Source: Formicarius rufipectus (Eukaryota; Chordata; Aves; Passeriformes; Formicariidae). Taken from it: DNA of 64,000 nt. Below the pieces are notes generated by a model. The model was not told the DNA's origin and did not search any database. It worked only from the letters and a program-made list of their open reading frames with translations. Position 1 is the stretch's first letter. Every line of letters begins with the position of its first letter. A program made the translations under genes and the position numbers. The stretch lies in NCBI GenBank assembly GCA_013399695.1, contig VXAU01001878.1:319452-383451 (forward strand). The letters run 5' to 3'. Below are positions 35,619-48,000 of this stretch, piece by piece.

Positions 35619-35684
35619 ATGGAAGAATCTCATTTCAACTCCTCCCCGTACTTCTGGCCAGCAGTGCCCACTGTCTCGGGACAG
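35619..35684 (+). CDS. ZNF384: ZNF384 coding exon 1 of 8
   Basis: 22 codons from ATG (35619-35621) to Gln. The acceptor is gcccag (ends 35613) and the donor gtaaga at 35685. Phase 0. Confidence 0.95.
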
Positions 35685-38600
35685 GTAAGATCTTCCAGTC
35701 TTTTTTGTTGGTCTTGTTTCCCATTAGAAGTCTGTGCATGATAAGTGTTTCTCTTGCGGTTTTTTTTTGTTCACCCAAATGCTGGGTGAAGCTGTGCCAG
35801 GGTATTTTAAAATCTGTCCTTTCCCCCTGTTTAGATTGAGAACACCATGTTTATTAACAAGATGAAGGAGCAGCTATTGCCCACAGAGAAGGGCTGCAGC
35901 CTGGCTCCTCCCCACTACCCCGCCTTGCTGACAGTGCCCACCTCTGTGGCTCTGCCCACTGGCATCTCCATGGACTCGGACACCAAGCCAGAGCAGCTGA
36001 CACCACACAGCCAAGCCCCTGTGACTCAGAACATCACCGTGGTACCAGTGCAGTCTGCTGGGCTGATGACAGCAGGTAGGGCGCTCCAGAGTCTTCGGCA
36101 GCATAAGAAGATGACTCTGGAATGGGGAAACAGAAGGTCCTGGAGAATGCTTTTTGGGCTGTAGATTATTCCTAGCCTTACTGATGAGGTGGATTGCCTT
36201 GGCATGATTTCACTGTGAATCCTCTTTATCAAAGTTTGACTTCCAGCAGTGGAGATTGGGAATGTGTTGGGAGGGGAAGCTACCCTTCTCTTTGCGTTGT
36301 GGTCAAAAGTAGGTGCTTCTGTGGGATAAGGAGGTTGGGCATAATTGGAGATGTAATAGCTGACTTCCTCCATCTTCATTTGTTTGTAGGTCCTGGTCTG
36401 GTGATAACTTCCCCGTCAGGTTCCCTGGTGACCACAGCCGCCTCTGCCCAAACCTTTCCCATCTCAGCTCCCATGATTGTCTCTGCACTACCCCCTGGCT
36501 CCCAGGCAGCCCTCCAGGTGGTTCCAGACCTGTCCAAGAAGGGGACAACCACCCTCACTGAAGGTGGCGGGGGTGGTGGGGGTGGGGGAGTTGCCCCCAA
36601 ACCACCCCGGGGCCGAAAGAAGAAACGATTGCAGGAGTCAGGGCTGCCAGAGATGAGCGACCCCTTTGTGCTGACAAACGAGGATGATGAGGACCAGCAC
36701 AAGGATGGCAAGACATACAGGTGGGGAGAGGGGTTAAATCTTGGCTGTAACATTGCATGGGGATGGGGGTGTATTTAATCCTTCAGAGACTTACATGGGA
36801 AAGAAGAAATCTCTGCCTTTTTCCTAGAGATTCTAGAGATTCCTAGAAAATCCTAAAGTGGAAAATCTTTGAGCTGCCAAAAGGGTTGAGTTTTCTTTCT
36901 AGTCATGACTGTTTGCAAGCTGCTGGGTTGACCAAAACTAAGGATCTCCTAAGTGGACAGCTGTGATTTCCTGAATATATAGTTGTTAATGTTACTAGGT
37001 TAGTTAATGACCAGAATGTTACACAGCCAGGTAGTAAGGCTGGTGTACTGCAGAGTGCAGTGCTGTCTGGTGCAGCTGGAGCACTTCTGATGTAGCTGAA
37101 ATTCCCAGTGTACCTGGGTGCTCCTCAATTAGAAGTCCAGTTTGTCCAGTGTAAAGACTACAAACTGGAGGCACACAGAGCAAGAAGTGAACTGTGGTGA
37201 GTGTTTGTTCCTGTGTGCATTGCCCCATGTGATCTCCTATTTCAGCATTTCAAACAAAACAGGGAAAAAATGTATTTCTGAATTAAGTATCAGAGTGTTT
37301 CTGAACCCTAAGTGTCTTGTATAAGATGGAGGAGAGTTCTGAGCCCTGAGGTTGGGTTTCTGAGCTTGGAGGGATGTGGCTTGAGTTTACAAGTGATGGG
37401 AAAGGAATAGATTACCCAGGAAGTAATACTTAAACCAGAGGATAAGGAGTGTGGGTATTTGAGAGAAGGTGGGAACCAGACAGAACAGACAAGTGGTAGG
37501 GAGGAAATGTGATGGTCTATGTTGGATGGGAAGCAGGAGCACTTATGGGTGATTCAGAGATAGGTGGTTCTGACAGGCGATTAAGATAAATAATAGGCAA
37601 AGTAGTAGTCAAATGGAAACAGAAATAAAGATGGTCCCCAGGTCTTCTCACTTCCCCACAGTATGCCCAAGATCCTGTCTCAAACAGTTTCCCTTTTATC
37701 ATCTTAGATGCTCTTTTTTTTTTTTTTATTTGGTACAGATTTAGTTATGTTTCTGGAATTAAGCCATAGCAATATGAAGGCATCTACACAGAATCAGTGC
37801 ATCCACCTCAGGCACTGTTTCACTTTTAATTATAGCATTTTTTAAATGTTTACATTTTTAAATCAGTACAGTTAAATGGGTACAAAACCAGAGCTTGGAT
37901 CAGCCTTTTTGTTCTCTTACCCAATGTCCCAGTTCTTCCACTTTGAAAATATAATCAGCGTATGGTGAAGAGGGGTGGGAGTGTTAGGTAGCTTACTATT
38001 TGTAATACCACCATTTATTTTGGACTGTAGCCACAGTTCCACACTTCTCAAGCTGCTTACAGTCTGGGTTGCTAATTAGGTTGTTAAATATATATTTACA
38101 GGGGACACAATTGGCAGTGAACACTGGAATTAAAGCTGAACCAAGGCTTTAATTATAGCTCCTTGTTTACTTGTAAGTTTGGAAAAAAAATGCCCAAGAC
38201 CAGGTGGAGTGACTCAGCAGAAACTTTATGAACATGCATAGTCTGTGTAACAGCTCATGGAAAAGATTTGCAGGAAAAAAATGAATGAGTTTATATGTAG
38301 GAACATGTAATCGGGAAGATTTCCTGTCGTTATGTTTAGTCTGAGTACGGTATCTCTGCCTCTTCCTCCAGCCCCCAACTCAGTCAGGCCTTCCTCTGAG
38401 CAGTGCTAAGGTGTGAAGTGGCTAAATTGAGATTTACTGAAGACCACTAAGGAGTGCTTCTGCCCTCCTTGGGATTTCCACTTTGACTGATGCTTTCTAT
38501 GTGGAAGTTTGGAACTATAAATGATTGTTGAAAAAATAAAGGAAAATGCTATTTTCTCTTGGAGCTGTGGGAGAGGAAACCTTTGTGAAATGCAGTAACA

Positions 38601-41600
38601 TTTTTGCTCCATGATATGCATAGGAATAGACGTGCAAGTTAAAACTTTGAGGACTGCTGGGTTCTTTCTGTATTCTAGAGGATGATTTCAGTAGTTCCTG
38701 TCACTACAGAATGCAGACATATCCCAGCTAAATTAAGACTGTGGGTGAGGTTCATCTACTCCTGTTGCCTTCTCAGGCTGGAGGAGGACTTGCTTGTGCT
38801 GTTCATACGACTGCATTTGTATAATTTCATTGATTCCTATGATGAGACACTGAGAATAATCTGCTCAGGTGTCTGGAAGGAGTTGTATTATTTTGATCAA
38901 TATGACCCTTTTTTTTTTTTTAAAACTCCCGATTCTTAAATCCTGGGATTATTTTGTCAAATTTAATTATTTTTTTTTTGTTTCAAGTTTTCTTTTTGAG
39001 CTCTGTGAACTCTCTTGTCTTGATTGTCTGGGCATGTGGCTAATATCCATAATTCCTGACTCCTAGTGTGATGATAAAGACAGAGTAAGGCTTTGAATAG
39101 GAAACAGCCAGGCAGGTGTGGACCACAAAGCTTGATATGTATATTGCAGCTCATCCCATTCTCTACTAAATTTAGAGATTCCTGCTCCAGCAAATGGCAA
39201 CTGTTTTGCTGCTGTATCATCTGTAGAAGTGAGTTAGTAGGCTGCTGTGAAAGCTGTGCAAGAATCTTGGTGACTAGGTTTTTCTTTGTAAGAAAAGGCA
39301 TGAGGCTTTTGCTAATGATGGCATTACTTGCAGGTCTTGGACTTTTAGCCTTAGGATTAGTTGGTCAGAGTCCCTGGTGCTTTGCTTTGTGCTGTTAGAT
39401 GAATATTTGCACCTGCAGGGGACAGCATCTAACCCAGTCCTGCAAAGCATTTTCCGTCCTGAGTAATGTCACTTCAGTCTTGTCTGGATTCGTTGTCAGC
39501 TCTTTGTTAATCTTCCTTGACGTCTTTTTAGAATTCACTTTTTCTGTGAAAAATGAGATCAACATCAACAGTCTCTCTAGTAAGATGCGAAGTGTGAAGC
39601 ACAGGGCTGCTTCTCAGTGCTTTAAAAGGTGCTGAGGAAGAGCACGAACAGATCTTGAATACAGTAGTATTGTTTCTTTGTTCTGTTGTGGTGCCTGTAC
39701 CTGTGTGCTTTTAGAAGTCTGTGGTGTGATGTGATCAGAGAAAAAGACTGATGAAGTGGTTCAGCTTCTCTGGGCCAGATTAGAGATTCTGCTTCTCTGA
39801 CAGTTCTCTAAATAGCTGCTTCGTTGCAAGAGGAAAAGAGCTCTCTGTAGGTGTTGCTTGGTTCCTGTATTAGGTTGTAAACTCTAGGACAAATACCATA
39901 GTCTGGAATGATTTTGCAAGATGTGTTTTGGAGCCTCAAATGGCAACAGGAAGGCTGTAGGTTTGAGAAGGGCCTCGCCATCATAGTGTGAATGACAAGC
40001 TCTCCAGCACCTCAAGTTCTGAGTTTCCCTACTTCCACTGGGGAACAGCAAAGTGTTTGGGACACGGTAAGCAGCTGAAGGACATAGGAAGCTTCTGAGA
40101 TGAGTCCAAGGTGAAAAAGCATACAGAAGTCTTAGCAAGGTGAGGAAGCAGGATGGGGGCCCTCATTAGTGAGAATACCAGGTACCCAAGAGGAGCCAGT
40201 TCTTTGAATACACCAGGGAGGCATGTTCTCAGACATGTCTCATTTAAAGCCTTTTCTTCTGCCCTGTGATGGATTCAGTGTTGCTGTTTGGTGAACTTGC
40301 TATGGTTTTGAATAGACTTTGAAATTTGGCTTTCATAAGCCACATATGTCTGTGAAAATGTTGTTGAATTTGATAAGTTGTACGGTTAGAAAAAAATCTA
40401 ATAAGTTTGCTCTGAGATGCTTTATAGTATGATGGTTGAAATACATGAAGGTTCTATCTTCTCTGACGTTTCTTGAGTCTTGCATGACTGCAGGCACTGA
40501 CCAGACTGCCCATCTCCACAGAAAAGATAAATAGACTCTAACCTCTCTCAGTTTCTGTATGAGGCTGGACTACATGTGTACTCTCTCTGCAGCTATGGGC
40601 ATCTTCTAGGCTGGCGCTGAAGGGCCAAGCATGCTTTTTCTTCTGTCACGACTGCTCTTCCTTCTGCTTTAGGAGGGAGCCTTTAGTGTGGCCCAGTGTG
40701 GACAGTAATCTCCCCACTGTGATCATCAGAAAGGCAAAGTGTGAGAAGACACCACTCAGTTCAGATGTAGTAGAGGTGAGAATGAGATATGTGCAGGGAC
40801 TAGAGCTGTTTGTGTTGTGGAAGTCTGGAAACTTGGTAGAGCAGAGAAGGGAATCAGAAAGGAGGAGAGAGAAAAGATGAGAGTCTACAAACTAGGGAAT
40901 GCAGTAGAGGATAGGAAACCTCTTTGCAAAGGAAAAATGGGGGAGGTAGCACAGGGATAAGCTATGAAGGGCCAAGACTGAAGGGGAGGAAGAAAGAACC
41001 AGATCTGCTAGGTCCTGGAAAATCAGGAGATACCTAGAACTGGCAGAACACAGGGACAGGAGTATGGGATGTGAACAGACAAATAGAAGCAGGGGGAAGA
41101 GAAGACAAATGTTAGGTAATTGAGGGAATGAAACAGGGAAGAGCCCCTGTAGTAGAGGATAAAGAAGCTGGGGCATGTGGGTAAAGAGCTTGGGCCTGGG
41201 TCTTGGTGCAGGAGAGAGGGGATTGCTGCAGGCTAGAAGGCCAAGGACAAAGGGGGATTTAAGTTTGAAGTTTCAGGCAGAAAGTTTGACCACATTCCCT
41301 CCAAAGCTTAGAAATACTAAACCCAATGTTTCTAAATTTTGGCATGTCTTTGAGGTCAGCACAAGAATATGACCTCCTCTGGCAAAGAACCTCATCTCCC
41401 TCTAAGGCTTGAAAAAGGTGACAAACTATCGTTGCTGTCATTTATCATCCTAGCTGCAGTAGCAGAGGTCTGTGCAGTGGATCTTAAGATTGCTGATGAC
41501 CAATGTGGGTGTCAGTATGATGCCACATGTTGGAATTTCTGTTTGCTTTTTTTAACAAGTAGTTCCGTGAGCAGCGGAACTAATGAAGCCTGGTTTCCAG

Positions 41601-41967
41601 CGGCTCTCTCCTGTGTGGATTCTCTGATGTCTAATCAAGGGTGAGCTTACTAGCCTTTCCCTCAGCAGAGGGCTCCAAGAGAGTCTCTCTTCTTTCCCCT
41701 GCATATTTTTGAGACTTGTATTAACTTTTAAGATCCTTATCCCTTTTCCAGATTGGTTGAAATGGGCTTATGATCTCAAAACTCTTAAGAAGGACAGGTG
41801 CACATGCACATCTACAGATACACATGCAGTTTGTACACATAAGTTTTACTTTGTATATGAATACAGTGCTTGGAGGTTAGAAAATGACAGAATTAGACTG
41901 GCTATGTGCCTCAGGATATAATAAGGTAAAAACTTGTGTTATGGTAGGCTCTATCCCTTCTGATGAG

Positions 41968-42016
<49 letters not shown>

Positions 42017-45000
42017 ATGTACACACTCTCGCTTGGCAGCTCATCGTAGCACCAAGCAGACAGAATTAATAGGAAAGCTTCTGCAGTCATGAATTTTAAT
42101 TTGCGCATCAATGGAATGAGTATGCGCATGGGAGTGAGTGGGACATTACAATTTCATATGGGGAGAGAGAACTTAGAAACTATTTTGTTGAACATCTTGC
42201 CTGATCCCACCTTAATTTAGCCCTGTTGAGTCAATGCACTTTGGTACCATCCCTGTGTAGTTACTGGTAGATGATGGCCTGTCCATGCTGCATATTTACT
42301 TGGACAGCCTGAAAGGATTGTTCCATTGAAGAAAAATAAAATCCATTGACATGGATTTGCGGAATTGAGGATGATATGGAGAAGGCATTTGACTGCTGGT
42401 ATAAAAAAATTGTAGATTATGCCTGCCTCTGCCTCAGATTGCCGTGTTACTCTGCAGCCATTTGGTTCAAACCTGCAGATAATCTTGCCTTGAAGTGTAT
42501 GCAAATACAAGTTAGGTCTAGTCTTCTGTTACATGCTACAAATGACCACAGACAGTTATCCTGAAATATTTAACATTTGGTCTTCCCCAAACTGTATTGT
42601 CAAGTATCATTGAATAGTTCCCTGTTACAGGTCAGACTCTTTTTTGCTTTGTAAAAGTGTTGCATCTCATAGCTGTAGCACAGACATCTATGTGAGCTGT
42701 GATATGAATGTATACAGTATCAATTTTCCTTTAAAGGAAAAAAAGTGCTCACAGGTATTGGTTTGGCCCCTCAAAATTAGTGGATATGTCTCTCTCATGG
42801 TGTTTCACTCCCCTCACAAAAAGTAGAACAGGGACATTGTGGGGTTAGATGAGTGTTTATGAAGCACTTGTATTTCTGTGTTGGGTACAATAGATGAGTG
42901 ATTCTGCTTCGTGAGGTTGGAATTGCATGTGGTTGACAAGGCTTGAGGCTGTTCAGAGTGGTGATACAAAAAAGTGAATGTTTGTTGTTAAATATCTGTC
43001 TGTGCAACATAATAAGGATACACTTCAGTGGAAACAGGCAATAAGGCTGTATAAAAATGCACCTGTATTGCAGAGCCAAATTATGGTGACATGGATGGCC
43101 TCAGTCCTGGTGTTTCCAAATCTGCTATAGTGCTTTCTGATGGGTCTTTTGTATTCTTTTAATTTTAGCTTTTGCATGTTATCACTATATTAGGAAACAG
43201 CTTATTGTGTTTTATTGTTTTGTTGGTCTTCTATATTAATGGTGACTGATTTAAAAAATTGGTAGACAGTGTCTTGGGCCTGATATTTAATGATTTTGAA
43301 CGTCAGCAGAAAGTCATGGCTGGTAACTTAAAAGCAATTCTAGTAGATAGCTGAAAGAAAAGGAGAGGAGATCTTTATGTGGTTATTAAACTAGAATTAT
43401 TCAGGCAAAGTAGATTTTAATACAGCCAATGGAAGACAGCCTTTTTTGTAACATTGAGTGACTTCTCCAACAGTCAGTGATTGGGGTCCAGGTGTTTGGA
43501 CACAGTGGAAAACATTATCAGGCAGAATTGTCCTGTTGGATACTATTTAATGTCTTTGATCTAAAGATAAGGAGTATGGAGGAACAGTATCCTGGAAAGC
43601 AATGACAAAGACTTTTAGGAATTAAGTGAAATCATGAAAGCTCCCAGTGCGAAACTGTGACAGAAAAGAGTAAGTGCAGATTTTGAAAGCATAAATGATG
43701 GAGTCATTTAAAGAAGACAGACATCTTGTGAAGTATGCTGAAATACCACAAAATTCTTGGTGCAGTGTTTTTAAGGTCATTTGGAAAATTGACAAAATGC
43801 AGGAATGCCCTCAAATCTGAGAACTGAGGAAGTGCCATATGATGAGAGCATTTAAAAACACTCTCTGCCTTGACTACTTTTCTGGAGCCTTATCAAGCTG
43901 CCAGGTAACTGAAGGACTGTGGAAGTAAGTTAACTGAGATCTCTGAGTATAGCTGATAGATTTGATACACATACCATTAGTGCAAATTGTTACATGTAAG
44001 CACAGCATCGGCATTTGAACGGGAGCTGATGCTGGGTGTGCCAGTGTGGAAGCAGAGGTACAGTTCACATGCTTTCATTTGGCATTTTCATACTTGCTGA
44101 CTTTATTTAGGTGTTACCCAAGTTTTCTACCTGTGTAGCTTGGATGTTAGCTTTGTCTCCTTTCCCCCACCTGTTACAAAATCCTAACAAGAAAATGCTT
44201 AACTTCAGCTTTAAAAAAAGAAAACAAACAGGGCAATGCGAGAGTTAAGTTAGCATTTATTATGAACTGTGCATCCATTATTACGCTATGCTTGCATTAG
44301 TTACTTCATTAACTCTGCATTGCAAAGGCAGTACATTTGTTTCCTTGCTAAACAAACTGCTGACTGACAGCCTAAACTTACTCTTATCATCTGGTTTAAC
44401 TTCAGGCCTTCCTGTTTTGATTCTTACTGTAACTTGTGGCCTAACTTGTATTTGTAGCCTAGCAGAAGGAGCAAGGACTCAATTAACTTGTAAGACTAAT
44501 CTCAGTAGATACCAGGAATTTTGATTCATAGAGCCATGTAAAAGCTTATATAGTTTTCACAACTGTGATACTGATTAATTAAACACTTGATTGAAAAGGG
44601 CTGTTGATCCATGTCAGGCAAATTTTTACTATGAGCTGGTATTTCAGATGGTATTTTATCTCCTAACAGCATCTGATGAATGAGGCAGAACATTCCATGA
44701 AAACTGGGAAAAAATACAGTGCTGTGTGCCACAGAGTTGTAGTCGAGTTGCTATAAGCATATAATTTTGTTTATGACTCATCATGGTGACTTTCATATGG
44801 GAGCAGAATTAGAATTGTACATCCACCTTTTACTGGTTTTTCATGATTTTTGAGAGTGTTTCTGTCTAACATGAACATTCATTGAATGTCTCACTTTATT
44901 TCTCTGCAGATTCCCTATAAAAAGAAAGCATTATAAACATTGGAAGGGGTTACTTTTGATCTCTGACATATGGCTGAATGCTAGTCTAAGTATTGATATG

Positions 45001-48000
45001 AACCTCTGTGTTATTAAGGATGTTTTATCCAAGGCTGTCTGAATTTGCAGAGCCATAACAGGCAGCTGCAGGGATGTTGTGTCACACTGTTAATGGGAGT
45101 GCTGCAGTCATTTCTGTTACTTGCTCTCAGAAAGAATGCAGTGAAAGGAGTGGTAGTTTAGAAGCACAGTGGGAAGACTATTAAAAATGGATATTAAATG
45201 GAAGAGGGGGGGGAATCAATTATTTCATGTAGTGTTTCATTCATGCTTAGCAAGGAGCACTCCCTACTTCTCTTCTTCCCAGTCAGGAGAATTTCACTGA
45301 AGTAGAATACTAAAATGCTGCTGATGTCAGATTGGATATTCTCATTATCCATATAGATTCAACATTTTTTTTAAATCCATATTTGCCCACTAGAGGGCTG
45401 ATTGCATCTTCCCCTTTAATATTTGATGTTGTCTGAGGCAGAATGCAAAGACCTTAATTAAATGGATCATTTGTTCCTTTGAAAAAACCTGATACCACAC
45501 GATACAAAACTCTAAAATGCACCTTTTTCTATATTCCAGGGTTTTTTTTAACTCATAAGGCTCATGAATTTGATAATGCTACATAACATTCTTGCTCTCT
45601 CAGGGTTGATGCAAATTAGATGATTAGAAAATGAGTCCTTGCAAGATTTTCTTTTAAAATGTTGTTTCAAAAACAGTGTCAGAATGTCTGTTGCTGTTAA
45701 ATTCAAACAATATGTGTTGGTTTGTTTGTTTAGGGGTTTTGGGTTGATTTTTTTATTTTTTTAGAGCTGTTTTTGCCAACAGTTTTATCATTTTTATGCA
45801 AGTACTGGTGAGGTTTTGAAGTACTTCCTTTATAATTTTATTTTGAAAATAGAAAAGGATGTTTCTCTTCATTAAAGTTTTTTTTAGGGAATTTCTGACC
45901 TCTGAAGACAGGTATCTGACAAAACAAATAAGTAAAGGATGCACAGAAGTTATGGAAGATAAAGTAGATGGTTTTATGGCACTACAGATTTAATGCATGG
46001 GACTATTTAGACTTGATGGAATGGTAAAGTTCATGAATTTTTCAGATAGAAATAGACTATTTAAAATATAGAGTCTTGTGTCCAGTACAGAAGAGATTAG
46101 TGCCCAGCATGCTATTTAAACTGTAGCAAAGCCTTTAGAAGGGCATTTTTCTCAGAAAGGTAGCTGGGTTCTCAAAATATTGATTGTAAGGGCCAAGCCA
46201 TTGAGACCATGCTATAGCCTCCAAGCGTTTTTCCAAAGATGCATTATTCTCATGATTGGAAAAAGCCGATTTCCTCGTAGGTTTTTTAACTTCTAGTGTC
46301 AGTTACTGTTTCTTATAATACGTTTCTTTGCCCATAAAACAAACCTCTAGTAATTGATATTTTTCTTCTTAGATTTATTTGGGTATTAACCAAGTTATCT
46401 TTTAGGCTTTACTCCATACCTTGACAGGAGCCAGTGAATCTTTCCTGCAAAGCCAATTTTCCACATGCCATCATTCTTTACGTTTCTTGAGCCTGTCTGA
46501 GTTTTTCAGTAATTGTTGACAACATGGACTTCAGAATTAGACATGCTGTTGGAAGAATAGTCACTCAACTCCTGTTTACAAAAATGATAACCTGCTATTC
46601 CCCCTTGTTTTGGTGAGCCATATTAGCACAGCATCGCACTGGGAGCTTGTTCTCAGTTGAACAGTTCCTTATCAGAGGAGTGATATTGTGGAACGGGGTT
46701 CAATTGAGAGTAATGAAAGTCAGCACCTGCTGTGAAGGAGCTTGATAAAAGTCATGCAAGGGATAATGCTGCAATTGCTTGCATTAGCAGGGAGCTGGAC
46801 TTGGTGACTCACAGGTATTTTTCAGTATATTATTCACCTCAAAGTTATTTCTAACATTGCTGCTTTCAAGGATACACAGTCCTAATCTTGTAGGTATGAC
46901 TTGATAACTGCAAAATACATATGTTGTATTTAAGTCTAGCATTTTGGAAAGTCTGGAACAAACTGCACAAATGTTTAGAGGTAGTTTGGTTTATAAACCA
47001 AGAGCTACTTTTTTTTAAAAGATTATTCTGATGTTTCTTTTTACTCCTTATATCTTTAAGAGATACAGGGATAAACAGCCAAATTGCTTCTGTTTGTTGA
47101 TTCCAGGAGGGATTGGGGTGTGTGTGTGAGGAGGGATTTATGTAAGGATGTATTTAGCTTGTGCGTTCTGTTAGGGTTTGCAATTAAAACGGATTAAGAG
47201 AAAGATAAAGGTAGGACACGTGGGAACAACTGTTAGAGATGATAATGAATGTAAAAGAATGCTGGTGGAGAGGAAGAAAATGTTACAGCTGGTGTGTGTT
47301 TGAGCGCTTGCTAGGGACGCATGGCTTCCAGCTAATAAAGAGCTTGAAATCAAGCTGTGGCTTGGAAAGGCCTGTGGAAGTTCAGGTAGGTGCTGCATAA
47401 GTACTGCTTATGTTACATGTGCTAATCAGACTGGACACTTCATAAAGCTTCTGACTCCAACATAAATAGTCACAGCAATAGATGTACTGAAGTATCCTTT
47501 GAGGAGATGGATATGGGGAAGAGCAGGACCAGCTCTCTGTGGCTTGTAATACCTGCAGAGACTTTTGTTGCTGAGCAGTTCTGTAAACGCTTGTAAAACT
47601 AGAGCAAATTCCCAGACAAAAATGTTATGGAGATTGAAGTCATGTTAACCAGACTTCCTCTGGGTGGCATTTCTTGTCTCAAATGTGACCCTGGAAGTTA
47701 CATGTGAAGGTTCCGTTTTGTCTTTAATTGAAAAGTCTGCAAATGGAAAACCTAAGTTCAGATAAATCTTAACTCTGCCCCTTGGTTGACACACCTTTAA
47801 GGGGGAATAAAAAAAGAAGTCCAGTAACTTGGGTGCAACTTCTATCTCTATGTCAAATTATCAACCACAAAAGATTTACCATCTTGAATTGTAAAACAGT
47901 GCAAGCTTCTCTCAACCGCCTGGTGTTGTGGTGGAGGAACAGTTTTTAACAGCAGCATCCATAGAAGAGATGCCAACTGCTTCTTCCTGTTCAAGGATTC

